Part shown: in pieces, positions 1 through 6,763 of the stretch
How the letters are laid out: each line of letters begins with the position of its first letter
Position numbering within the stretch: position 1 is the first letter of the stretch
NCBI GenBank assembly: GCA_040775095.1
Contig: JAXGTD010000080.1
Location: forward strand, 1 to 19,737
From: JAXGTD01 sp040775095
GTDB lineage: Bacteria > Pseudomonadota > Gammaproteobacteria > Chromatiales > Chromatiaceae
Length of the DNA: 19,737 bases
Reading direction: 5' to 3'
The notes under the pieces: generated by a model
The model's database searches: none
What the model was told of the DNA's origin: nothing
What the model saw: the letters and a program-made list of their open reading frames with translations, nothing else
Made by a program: the position numbers and the translations under genes

Positions 1-219
1 GGCTACCGATTGCAACATCACGGCAGATATGCCCACACCCGGGCCTATCTGGAGGCCACGCTGCAGCAAGCGAACCTCGCCGTCCTGCGGCTGGACCAGG
101 CGGTCTTGCGCTCCGAGGCCGGGGAACCGGTTTCCGGCTGGCTGGTGCTGGCCAGGAAGTCTTCGGCCGTCGCCCCGGGGCGGAGTGCGCCCGATCCCGC
201 CGGTCTCGGCGCGAGTTGA
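1..219 (+). CDS. C-terminal end of probable SAM-dependent methyltransferase (partial)
   Basis: The reading frame is open from base 1 and ends at TGA 217-219, giving 72 residues of a protein whose start lies outside the window. It begins GYRLQHHGRYAHTRAYLE and continues with an L-R-x-E-A-G-E-P-V-x-G-W-L-V-L-A-R block. I recognise this as the end of the TPR-associated class I methyltransferases (COG4976-type): an H-G-R-Y-A-H segment, then a helix, then the last beta strands of the Rossmann-like domain. The final 18 or so residues (from about SSAVAPG) look like an unconserved tail. No SAM-binding glycine motif is visible because that part is upstream, so substrate and pathway cannot be inferred. 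The assignment rests on the tail alone; another methyltransferase subfamily is possible. Confidence 0.5.
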   Translation, partial: GYRLQHHGRYAHTRAYLEATLQQANLAVLRLDQAVLRSEAGEPVSGWLVLARKSSAVAPGRSAPDPAGLGAS

Positions 220-430
220 CGAGACGCTGCTGTGCTACCTTCCGGGCATCGGCTCGGGCCACGCACGGCGCGACGCGCGAAGTGCTCCATTCTCCGGTGC
301 CATCAGCGCATTGGCAAGGTGCGCTCACCCACACCGATCCAGGCCACGGCAAAACGCCCCGTTTGTGTCCCGGCCTGATCGGCCCCATGTCACCGCAACC
401 GCGGCGGCCCGAAAGTTGGAGGACACCCAG

Positions 431-574
431 ATGAAGACACTCACCCTGCTCTGCGCCCTGCTGCTCTCGGCGTGCGCGACAGACCGCCCCGCGCAGGACG
501 CCGACGACAGCTCATCCGGCCCAACGGTCTATGGTCGGATGTCCGTATCGGTGGACCACACGACCATCAAGTAG
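431..574 (+). CDS. small predicted lipoprotein
   Basis: A 47-residue ORF beginning MKTLTLLCALLLSAC. It has a charged N-terminus, a leucine-rich hydrophobic core and a lipobox L-S-A-C with Cys15 as the lipidated residue, so the mature peptide would be about 33 residues anchored in a membrane. Asp12-type inner-membrane retention is not seen, since Ala16 follows the cysteine; by the +2 rule this points to the outer membrane. The mature part is acidic and serine-rich (DADDSSSG), then has VYGRMSVSVDHT near the end. A good ribosome-binding site (GGAGGA, 418-423) sits 7 bases before the ATG. The frame is open further upstream but only as GC-rich shadow sequence; the RBS and lipobox fix the start here. 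No function is recognised. It stands alone, convergent with pbpG. Confidence 0.65.
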   Translation: MKTLTLLCALLLSACATDRPAQDADDSSSGPTVYGRMSVSVDHTTIK

Positions 575-706
575 ATGCGCCGGGACGGCGCCAGGTCGGA
601 TGCGTGGATCGCGCCTTCCATCGCGCGTCGCGCCCCCTGCAAGCGCCGGCCACCGGGCCCAGGACCCCTGTCTGGCAGTGAGCGGGTGTCGGGTTTCCGA
701 ACGAGG

Positions 707-1588
707 CTATTCGAACGTGGACCAGAGCACGGCGGTGCGGCGTGCGCCCCCCGCCTCGAGCCAGTCTCGCAGGCGGTTCGAGTCCCCAACCGTGGTGAGC
801 TTGCCGCTCGCCCCAAGCAGCACGATCTGCAGCCGCCGCCCGTCGATGAGCGTCTGCATCACGAGGCAGCGGCCCGACTCATTGATGAAGCCCGTCTTAC
901 TCAGCTCGACCCTCCAATCGGCGTTACGCACCAGGGGATTGGTATTACGATACTCGAGCGGGCCGCGTTGGGCATGCGGCTTCATGCTGACGGCGCCAGT
1001 GGAAGTGATCTCCCGGATCAGCTGATACTGGGCCGCGGCCCGGACCATCCGCACCAGATCCTCGGCGGTGGACTGGTTGCGACTGTCGAGGCCACTGGCG
1101 TCTGCAAAGGTGCTGTCGCGCATACCGAGCTGCCGGGCCTTTTCGTTCATCGCCTCGACGAACACGGGGGTGCCGCCCGCAAAGGTCGTACGCCCAAGGG
1201 CGGCGGCCGCCCGATTGTCGGAGGACATCAGCGCAACGGTCAGCATATCGCGCCGCGACATGGTCGCCTCGTCGATGCGCAGCCGCGAGCGACTGTGGCG
1301 CAGCCGATCACGGTCCTGCTCGGTGACGGTGATGCGGTCGTCCATCGGCACGGCCGCATCGAGCACGACCATCGCCGTCATCAGCTTGGTGATCGAGGCA
1401 ATGGGACGGACCATGCGTGTGTTCTTGCCGTAGAGGCGATGTCCCTCGGCATCGACAACCAGCGCCGCGGTCGATTGGACGTCTGGCGTCGCTGCCCAGA
1501 CGCCCGTCGGGTTGCCGAGGAACGTCGCGAACACCAAAGGCAGCAGCAGCCAGTGGCCAGAATGAGAATTTTTCGATGAAGTGGACAT
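707..1588 (-). CDS. pbpG: D-alanyl-D-alanine endopeptidase (PBP7 type)
   Basis: A 293-residue serine peptidase of the S11 / low-molecular-mass penicillin-binding protein family. Such enzymes act in the periplasm, cutting D-Ala-meso-DAP cross-links of peptidoglycan during wall remodelling. All three active-site motifs are present in order: S65-I-T-K68 (catalytic serine and general-base lysine), S123-D-N125, and K231-T-G233. Residues 1-33 form a signal peptide with a hydrophobic core (about 13-24) and a likely cleavage after VWAA. The length is close to E. coli PBP7, and there is no C-terminal amphipathic anchor of the DacA/DacC kind, which favours endopeptidase over DD-carboxypeptidase. The start is supported by AGGGA about 6 bases upstream on the minus strand. 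It is a housekeeping gene with no evident link to the T6SS cluster, although murein cutting is relevant to building a trans-envelope machine. Confidence 0.93.
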   Translation of the reverse strand: MSTSSKNSHSGHWLLLPLVFATFLGNPTGVWAATPDVQSTAALVVDAEGHRLYGKNTRMVRPIASITKLMTAMVVLDAAVPMDDRITVTEQDRDRLRHSRSRLRIDEATMSRRDMLTVALMSSDNRAAAALGRTTFAGGTPVFVEAMNEKARQLGMRDSTFADASGLDSRNQSTAEDLVRMVRAAAQYQLIREITSTGAVSMKPHAQRGPLEYRNTNPLVRNADWRVELSKTGFINESGRCLVMQTLIDGRRLQIVLLGASGKLTTVGDSNRLRDWLEAGGARRTAVLWSTFE

Positions 1589-1883
1589 CTCTATCCCTGT
1601 TGAGCTTGAGTTGCCGACCCCGGATACGGCCGCAATTGGGCTGCAATTGTAGCAAGTCTTTCAGCCGATTATGCCTGCTTGTTGATCCCACATCTCTGGC
1701 AATGCGCAAGCCAGGGCCCGCCACGGTGAGCGCCGGCCCCAGGCAGTTTCTGACCGCCACCCCCGGCGCGTGCCGCGGCCAAGCAGGGGTCTTGCGGCGC
1801 CACACGGGGGCAGCCGGAGTGCTGTCGCCCATCCCAGCACCAGGTCGGCCCGGGACCATCGCTCGCGCGCCCGATGCACATCC
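1589..1883. other. divergent intergenic region between pbpG and the EamA permease gene
   Basis: About 295 bp with no convincing gene; the ORFs crossing it have no recognisable domains and no RBS. It should contain the promoters of both flanking genes. A candidate extended -10 element for pbpG is listed separately. The half nearer the permease (about 1700-1883) is very GC-rich and I see no sigma-70-like element there. Confidence 0.6.
1632..1654 (-). promoter_or_regulatory. candidate extended -10 promoter of pbpG with paired GCAATTG sites
   Basis: Read on the minus strand, 1654-1646 is TGCTACAAT, matching the extended -10 pattern TGnTAnAAT, about 58 bases upstream of the pbpG ATG. No good -35 is found at 16-18 bp, which is acceptable for extended -10 promoters. 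The heptamer GCAATTG, whose core CAATTG is a palindrome, occurs twice on the plus strand (1632-1638 and 1643-1649), 11 bp apart, overlapping the -10 and the probable start of transcription. The spacing of one helical turn is what a dimeric operator would show. This is a motif reading only. Confidence 0.35.
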
Positions 1884-2828
1884 ATGCATCCGCGGCAGCG
1901 TGCACCCCCGTTTTCCGGGTTGAGACGTCTCGCGCCCTGGCCGCCCATCTGGCTGTTGGCGGCCCTGCCGCCGCTGTTCTGGGCCGGCAACTTCGTACTC
2001 GGCCGGGCACTACACGCCGACATCCCACCCATCGCTCTGTCGTTCTGGCGCTGGGCCGCCGCCCTCGCGATCCTGTTGCCGTGGGCCGGACGGACACTCT
2101 GGCGGCAGCGCCACCTGGTAGGCCGACACTGGCCCAGCGTGGCACTGCTCGCGGTGCTCGGTATCACCAATTACAACACCTTTGCCTACCTCGGGTTGCA
2201 GGAGACCACGGCGACCAATGGGGTACTCCTGTCCTCGGTCACACCGGTGCTGATCGTCGCGCTGACATTCGCGTTGTTGGGGCAGGCGATTCGCCCGATG
2301 CAGGCCGCCGGAATCGCGCTGTCATTGTCAGGTGTCGTGGTGATCGCAACCGGGGGTGAGCCGCGGGACCTGTTGCGCACCGCGCTCAACGGTGGCGATC
2401 GCTGGATCCTCGCCGCCAGCCTGGACTGGGCGCTCTACTCGGTCTGTCTACGTTGGCGCCCCGCCGGGCTGGACCCGCTGGCGTTCCTGGCCGCGATCAT
2501 CGCGATGGGTCTGCTGCCGCTGGCCACCCTCTATGCCTGGGATCTGTCTCAAGGGCACCGTTTTGCTCCCAACGCGGCGAACCTCGGCGCCATCGGCTAT
2601 GTCGCCATTTTTCCATCTGTGCTCGCGTACGTGTTCTGGAACCGCGCCATCACCGACCTCGGCCCGAACCGCACCGGGCAGTACATCCATCTGATGCCGG
2701 TCTTCGGCGCGCTGCTGGCCATGTTGTTTCTTAACGAGCACCTGCAGGTCTTTCATGGCATCGGGGTCGCGTTGATCGCGGTCGGAATCGCGCTGTCGGG
2801 GGATGCACCCCAGCGGCGGATCCGGTGA
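1884..2828 (+). CDS. EamA / drug-metabolite transporter (DMT) family permease
   Basis: A 314-residue integral inner-membrane protein made of two EamA repeats of about five helices each. The first repeat starts at WPPIWLLAALPPLFWAGNF, with the F-W-A-G-N-F motif typical of the family's first helix, and carries the A-x-x-F-W-R-W segment in helix 2 and the T-x-A-T-N-G-V-L-L-S-S-V-x-P-V loop and helix. The second repeat shows A-S-L-D-W-A-L-Y-S-V and ends with the conserved block G-P-N-R-T-G-Q-Y-I-H-L-M-P-V-F-G-A-L-L-A-M-L-F-L-N-E. Members export metabolites or amino acids; the substrate cannot be read from sequence. ATG 1884 was chosen because it gives a short cytoplasmic N-terminus before helix 1. 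The frame is open to a GTG at 1770, and a TTG at 1920 is another option. No clear RBS precedes any of them. Confidence 0.85.
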   Translation: MHPRQRAPPFSGLRRLAPWPPIWLLAALPPLFWAGNFVLGRALHADIPPIALSFWRWAAALAILLPWAGRTLWRQRHLVGRHWPSVALLAVLGITNYNTFAYLGLQETTATNGVLLSSVTPVLIVALTFALLGQAIRPMQAAGIALSLSGVVVIATGGEPRDLLRTALNGGDRWILAASLDWALYSVCLRWRPAGLDPLAFLAAIIAMGLLPLATLYAWDLSQGHRFAPNAANLGAIGYVAIFPSVLAYVFWNRAITDLGPNRTGQYIHLMPVFGALLAMLFLNEHLQVFHGIGVALIAVGIALSGDAPQRRIR

Positions 2829-3193
2829 GCCGCCGCCCAAGCGACAACATGGGGACAAGGCGCGGACGAGGACGCCACGCATCCATGGCATCGGGCCGCG
2901 GCATAAGCTAGTATCGGATCAAAGACACAGAGTCGGACAAGCGCGGGATCGATCTCCCGCAAGACTCCGACCGCCATTCCGGCGCGGCCAGTTACGACAG
3001 GGGGCGCGGCCCCCGGGTGCCGCGCCGCCCGCCGTCCAAACCCGACCGGACACCAAGGGACCCTGACAACAATCGCATTCGCCAACGCGTCGGCCGCCAG
3101 TGTTCACCGACGGTCATGGGCGGGCCGATCACAGCACCGTTACCAGTACCGTTTAACGTTCCGAGTCGCTCCGAGCAACGATTGGGAGTCACT
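2829..3193. other. non-coding leader upstream of the T6SS gene run
   Basis: 365 bp between the permease and tssA. No ORF here looks real. Visible structure includes a hairpin GCGGGA / TCCCGC with a six-base loop (2943-2960), a short GGGG-CGCGG-CCCC inverted repeat (3001-3013), and a 12-bp-spaced direct repeat ACCGTT (3136-3141 and 3148-3153) just before an AACGTT palindrome. Local AT-rich spots (TAGTAT near 2930, TTTAAC 3153-3157) resemble -10 boxes, but none has a matching -35, and no GG-N10-GC sigma-54 element is seen. The region is the expected site of the tssA promoter. Confidence 0.5.
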
Positions 3194-4246
3194 ATGCCGG
3201 TTATCGACGTTGACGCGCTGCTCGCACCCGTCACGGTTGAAGCGCCTGCTGGTCCGGACCTGGAATACGATCCCACCTTCCTCGAGGTGATGCGACTCGC
3301 CGAGGGGACGCCCGAGCGTGTGATGGGCAATACCACGGTTCCCGCCGAGGAGCCGGACTGGCGTCAGATTCAGACCCTTTGCGCCGGGCTGTTGGCGCGA
3401 TCCAAGGACCTGCGGGTCGCGCTCCTGTTGCTGCGCGCGCTGATTCATACCGAATCCCTGCCTGGCCTGCGATTGGGCATGGGGTTGCTCAAGGGCCTGC
3501 TCGAGCAACATTGGGAGTCTCTGCATCCCGAACTGGATGCGAGCGACGACAATGACCCCACGGAACGCATGAACCTGCTCTCGGCGCTGACCGACGCGGG
3601 CGCGATGCTGGGCCCCCTGCGCGAGGCCCCGCTGGTGCACTCGCGCGTGTTCGGAAAGGTCTCACTGCGCGATATCGAGATCGCCGAGGGCAAGTCCAGA
3701 CCGAGACCGGGCACCGAGGCCCTCGATGCGGCGTCGATCAGCGCCGCGTTCCACGACTGCGAGCTCGATGAGCTGGCCGCGTCGACCGGGGCGGCATCCG
3801 CCGCGCTCGCGGATGCCAGGGCCCTGGGCGCCTCACTGGCGGCACGCGTGAGCACGTCCCAGCTCCCCGACATCGACCCCTTCCTCGCCCTGCTCTCGAG
3901 CGTCACCGCGGCACTGCAACCGCGACTGGCGGAACGTCAGCCGACGCCCGTCGCAGAAGAGACCGCCGCTGACCCGGACGCTCTGGAGGCCGAACAAGAC
4001 ATGGTGCATCCAACAGGCTCATCCACGCTCGGTCCGGCACGCATCGCCTCTCGTGAGGACGTGGTGCGTGTGCTCGATACCCTGTGTGAATACTACGCGC
4101 GCAACGAGCCATCCAGCCCGGTTCCCTTGCTGCTCAAGCGCGCACGCCGTCTCGCGACCAAGGATTTCCTGGACATCGTTCGCGATCTCGCACCCGAGGC
4201 ACTCGAGAAGCTCGCGCTCATCCGGGGCCCCGACAGCGATGCCTGA
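3194..4246 (+). CDS. tssA: T6SS protein TssA (ImpA-type)
   Basis: A 350-residue TssA. In T6SS, TssA proteins prime tail assembly at the baseplate or stay at the distal or baseplate end during sheath polymerisation. The ImpA_N domain is at the N-terminus (about residues 8-125): it opens M-P-V-I-D-V-D-A-L-L-A-P-V, then A-P-A-G-P-D-L-E-Y-D-P-x-F, and P-D-W-R-Q-I, with L-L-E-Q-H-W-E-S-L-H-P beyond. The C-terminus (about 280-345) has S-R-E-D-V-V-R-V-L-D, then Y-Y-A-R-N-E-P-S-S-P-V-P-L-L-L-K-R-A and K-D-F-L-D-I-V, the short C-terminal domain of the TssA1 (HSI-I) group rather than the long VasJ/VasL types. ATG 3194 follows GGGAG (3184-3188) by five bases; the frame extends upstream to 3017 but only into non-conserved sequence. 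It is the first gene of the cluster. Confidence 0.95.
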   Translation: MPVIDVDALLAPVTVEAPAGPDLEYDPTFLEVMRLAEGTPERVMGNTTVPAEEPDWRQIQTLCAGLLARSKDLRVALLLLRALIHTESLPGLRLGMGLLKGLLEQHWESLHPELDASDDNDPTERMNLLSALTDAGAMLGPLREAPLVHSRVFGKVSLRDIEIAEGKSRPRPGTEALDAASISAAFHDCELDELAASTGAASAALADARALGASLAARVSTSQLPDIDPFLALLSSVTAALQPRLAERQPTPVAEETAADPDALEAEQDMVHPTGSSTLGPARIASREDVVRVLDTLCEYYARNEPSSPVPLLLKRARRLATKDFLDIVRDLAPEALEKLALIRGPDSDA

Positions 4247-4289
4247 TGTCTGGCCATTTTGCATGGAACGGGACGCGGAGGAGGCCCTT

Positions 4290-4327
4290 GGCGGGCAGCC
4301 CGCCGCGGTCGGGGGCGTCCGCCCCCG
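4290..4327. repeat. two tandem perfect GC-rich hairpins between tssA and tssB
   Basis: Hairpin 1 is GGCGGG-CAG-CCCGCC (4290-4304). Hairpin 2 is CGGGGGC-GTCC-GCCCCCG (4310-4327). They lie back to back 44 bases after the tssA stop, with no T-tract after either, so they are not canonical intrinsic terminators. They could act as RNA-stability or processing structures that uncouple tssA from tssBC levels. Confidence 0.5.
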
Positions 4328-4456
4328 TTGGCGGTTGGCTCGGCCGCGATCCAGATCCCGGCCGTTGGGAACCACCAACAGAGAGGCGGACTGACTACCG
4401 GGTCGAGCTCCTTGCTCACGGCTCGCCGCACTATCCAACCGCAACGAGGACTGAAA

Positions 4457-4993
4457 ATGGCCAAAGAGAGTAGCCAGAAATTCATCGCTCGCAATCGGGC
4501 GCCTCGCGTCCAGATCGAATACGACGTCGAGCTCTACGGCGCCGAGAAGACCATTCAACTCCCATTCGTGATGGGTGTCCTGGCGGATTTGTCGGGCAAG
4601 CCCGCCGAAGCCCTCCCACCCGTCGGCGATCGTAAGTTCCTCGACATCGACGTCGACAACTTCGACGACCGGCTCAAGTCGATGAAGCCCCGCGTCGCCT
4701 TCCAGGTACCCAATACCCTTACCGGCGAGGGCAACGTCAATGTCGAGTTGACCTTCGAGAGCATGGACGACTTCTCGCCGGCCGCGGTCGCGAAGAAGGT
4801 CGACTCGCTCAACAAGCTGCTTCAGGCACGCACCCAGCTCGCGAACCTGCTGACCTACATGGACGGCAAGAGCGGCGCCGAGGAGCTGATCGCCAATGCG
4901 CTCAAGGATCCGGCGCTCCTGCAGGCGCTTGCATCGGCCCCGAAGCCATCCGACGAGGGCGAGGACCAGACCGCGGCGACGCAGGAGAAGTGA
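4457..4993 (+). CDS. tssB: T6SS contractile sheath small subunit TssB (VipA)
   Basis: A 178-residue TssB. It pairs with TssC to form the cytoplasmic contractile sheath around the Hcp tube. Family signatures appear in order: S-S-Q-K-F-I-x-R-N-R-A-P-R-V-Q-I-E-Y-D-V at residues 5-24; L-P-F-V-M-G-V-L-A-D-L-S-G; R-K-F-x-D-I-D-V-D-N-F-D; a V-E-L-x-F-x-S-M-D-D-F-S-P block; and a C-terminal helix L-x-x-L-L-Q-A-R-x-Q-L-x-N-L-L. The length is usual for the family. ATG 4457 has GAGGA (4446-4450) six bases upstream; the same frame is open to 4259 but that part has no family similarity. It is followed after a single base by tssC, so the two subunits are almost certainly translated together. In the tagJ-bearing T6SS class TssB is the known partner of TagJ. 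Confidence 0.97.
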   Translation: MAKESSQKFIARNRAPRVQIEYDVELYGAEKTIQLPFVMGVLADLSGKPAEALPPVGDRKFLDIDVDNFDDRLKSMKPRVAFQVPNTLTGEGNVNVELTFESMDDFSPAAVAKKVDSLNKLLQARTQLANLLTYMDGKSGAEELIANALKDPALLQALASAPKPSDEGEDQTAATQEK

Positions 4994-4994
4994 C

Positions 4995-6494
4995 ATGGCC
5001 GAGACCGAAACCCAGGTTCAGCCGGAGGCCCAGACGCAGACAGCCGAGGCGGGCGATTTCGCATCGCTGCTGCAACAGGAGTTCAGACCCCGATCCGACC
5101 GCGCCCGCGAGGCAGTCGAGGACGCGGTCCATACGCTCGCCGCGCAGGCACTCGAGCAGACCGGCCTGATCTCCGACGACGCGGTTCGCACCATCAGTGC
5201 CATCATCGCCGAGATCGACCGCAAGCTCACCGAGCAGGTAAACCTGATCCTGCATCACCCGGATTTCGCCCAGCTGGAGGGCAGCTGGCGCGGTCTGCAC
5301 TACCTCGTCAATAACACCGAAACCGACGAGATGCTCAAGATCCGGGTCATGAACGTCTCGAAAAAGGAGGTCCACAAGTCCTTGAAGAAATTCAAGGGGA
5401 CGGCCTGGGATCAGAGCCCGCTGTTCAAGAAGATCTACACGGAGGAGTACAGCATGTTCGGCGGCGAGCCCTTTGGCTGCCTCGTCGGCGACTACTACTT
5501 CGACCACAGCCCACCGGATGTCGAGCTGCTCACGCAGCTGGCCCAGATCTCCGCGGCCTCGCATGCGCCGTTCATTTCCGGCGCCGATCCCGGCGTCATG
5601 CAGATGGACTCCTGGCAGGAGCTGAGCAATCCGCGAGACCTCACAAAGATCTTCCAGACCCCGGAATACGCCGCTTGGAAGTCGCTTCGCGAGTCGGACG
5701 ATTCGCGCTACATCGGCCTGGCGATGCCGCGCTTCCTGTCGCGGCTACCCTACGGGGCCAAGACCGATCCCGTGGATGATTTCGATTTCGAAGAGGAAAC
5801 CGCCGGCGGAAACCATTCGCGTTACATCTGGTCGAACGCGGCCTACGCGATGGCCGTCAACATCAACCGCGCGTTCAAGCTCTATGGCTGGTGCTCGCGC
5901 ATTCGCGGCGTCGAATCGGGCGGCGCCGTCGAAGGGCTCCCGGTGCACACCTTCCCGACCGATGACGGTGGCATCGATATGAAATGCCCGACGGAGATCG
6001 CCATCGACGACCGCCGGGAGGCCGAGCTGGCGAAGAACGGATTCATGCCGTTGCTGCACAAGAAGAATACCGATTTCGCGGCCTTCATCGGCGCGCAGTC
6101 GTTGCAGAAGCCCTTCGAATACGACGATCCCGATGCCACCGCGAATGCCAACCTGGCGGCCCGCCTGCCCTACCTGTTCGCGACCTGTCGCTTTGCGCAT
6201 TATCTCAAGTGCATCGTGCGCGACAAGATCGGCTCCTTCAAGGAGCGCGAAGACATGCAGCGTTGGCTCAACAAATGGATACTCAATTACGTCGATGGCG
6301 ATCCAGCGCATTCGAGCGAGACCACCAAGGCGAAGAAACCCCTGGCGGCGGCCGAGGTTGTGGTCGAGGAGGTCGAAGGCAACCCGGGTTACTACACCTC
6401 CAGGTTCTATCTCCGTCCGCACTACCAGCTCGAAGGCCTGACCGTCTCGTTGCGGCTGGTCTCCAAGCTGCCGTCGGCGAAGGGCGGGGGTTAG
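4995..6494 (+). CDS. tssC: T6SS contractile sheath large subunit TssC (VipB)
   Basis: A 499-residue TssC, the main sheath subunit. Recognisable blocks are L94-E-G-S-W-R-G-L-H102, then L-K-I-R-V-M-N-V-S-K-K-E-V, F-G-G-E-P-F-G-C-L-V-G-D-Y-Y-F-D, I-S-A-A-S-H-A-P-F-I-S-G-A, the F-L-S-R-L-P-Y-G region, W-S-N-A-A-Y-A-M-A, and the C-terminal Y-Y-x-S-R-F-Y-L-R-P-H-Y-Q-L-E-G-L. The N-terminal helix region F-A-S-L-L-Q-Q-E-F is where ClpV binds in other systems (known of the family; not shown here). The start at 4995 lies one base after the tssB stop, and its RBS AGGAGA (4983-4988) is inside the end of tssB. The length is standard and there is no sign of disruption. Confidence 0.98.
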   Translation: MAETETQVQPEAQTQTAEAGDFASLLQQEFRPRSDRAREAVEDAVHTLAAQALEQTGLISDDAVRTISAIIAEIDRKLTEQVNLILHHPDFAQLEGSWRGLHYLVNNTETDEMLKIRVMNVSKKEVHKSLKKFKGTAWDQSPLFKKIYTEEYSMFGGEPFGCLVGDYYFDHSPPDVELLTQLAQISAASHAPFISGADPGVMQMDSWQELSNPRDLTKIFQTPEYAAWKSLRESDDSRYIGLAMPRFLSRLPYGAKTDPVDDFDFEEETAGGNHSRYIWSNAAYAMAVNINRAFKLYGWCSRIRGVESGGAVEGLPVHTFPTDDGGIDMKCPTEIAIDDRREAELAKNGFMPLLHKKNTDFAAFIGAQSLQKPFEYDDPDATANANLAARLPYLFATCRFAHYLKCIVRDKIGSFKEREDMQRWLNKWILNYVDGDPAHSSETTKAKKPLAAAEVVVEEVEGNPGYYTSRFYLRPHYQLEGLTVSLRLVSKLPSAKGGG

Positions 6495-6562
6495 GCGGCC
6501 CCGGGCAGCAGCCCGATCCCCCGGCGATGCCCACGCAAACGCTGATCTCAGGCGTTTCCGGT

Positions 6563-6582
6563 CCGGGCCAGGGATGGCCCGG
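6563..6582. repeat. perfect 8-bp stem-loop downstream of tssC
   Basis: CCGGGCCA-GGGA-TGGCCCGG, a perfect 8-bp stem with a four-base GGGA loop, 68 bases after the tssC stop. The bases after it (CGGGCTCAG) are not T-rich, so it is not a standard intrinsic terminator. A weaker 5-bp hairpin CGGGC-AGCA-GCCCG lies at 6502-6515, nearer the stop codon. Position suggests 3'-end protection of the tssABC message or a pause site before hcp. Confidence 0.5.
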
Positions 6583-6599
6583 CGGGCTCAGTCATCCTA

Positions 6600-6637
6600 G
6601 TGACTGGAAATGGAGCGAATCGGCAGTCGCGTTTTTT
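6600..6637 (+). terminator. weak candidate intrinsic terminator before hcp
   Basis: A 7-bp stem GTGACTG (6600-6606) with CAGTCGC (6624-6630), containing one G-T wobble, is followed directly by G-TTTTTT (6631-6637), the longest T-run in the surrounding sequence. The 17-base loop is long. A competing 8-bp stem (6615-6622 with 6638-6645, one wobble) would put the T-run in its loop. Candidate only, from inspection. Confidence 0.3.
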
Positions 6638-6700
6638 CGGTTCGCAAGCTGATCCAGTGCCGGGAAGGTATTCGATCAGTGTCTGCCTGGCGCCGCCAAT

Positions 6701-6721
6701 GAACGAGCGTTCCCGGAACGC
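6701..6721. promoter_or_regulatory. GAACG / CGTTC motif cluster in the hcp leader
   Basis: GAACG (6701-6705), CGTTC (6708-6712) and GAACG (6716-6720) alternate within 21 bases. They allow two mutually exclusive pairings: 6701-6705 with 6708-6712, or GCGTTC (6707-6712) with GAACGC (6716-6721) around a CCG loop. It could be a protein operator or an RNA switch 43 bases before the hcp start. Confidence 0.35.
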
Positions 6722-6737
6722 GGTGACCCTAAGCAAA

Positions 6738-6751
6738 CGCACCATGGTGCG
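6738..6751. promoter_or_regulatory. 14-bp perfect palindrome abutting the hcp ribosome-binding site
   Basis: CGCACCATGGTGCG is a perfect palindrome that ends on the first base of the hcp Shine-Dalgarno region (GAGGAG, 6751-6756). In RNA it could fold beside the RBS; in DNA it could be an operator or self-complementary protein site. The ATG inside it is out of frame with hcp. Confidence 0.4.
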
Positions 6752-6763
6752 AGGAGTTGAAAA

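Noticed and set aside
29..430. The open frame upstream of the small lipoprotein, which could make it a 181-residue protein
   Set aside because: The upstream part has arginine/proline-rich shadow composition and overlaps the methyltransferase end; the RBS and lipobox place the start at 431.
648..675. Similarity between AGGACCCCTGTCTGGC here and the complement of 1779-1794 as flanks of a mobile element around pbpG
   Set aside because: The match is short and imperfect, with no transposase, target-site duplication or terminal repeat; pbpG is a core gene.
575..1579. A 334-codon open frame on the plus strand across pbpG
   Set aside because: The minus strand carries the full set of penicillin-binding motifs (SxxK, SxN, KTG), so this is its antisense shadow.
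2885..2905. TGGCATCGGGCCGC as a sigma-54 promoter for tssA
   Set aside because: The GG and GC elements are nine, not ten, bases apart and the -12 half lacks the TTGC match.
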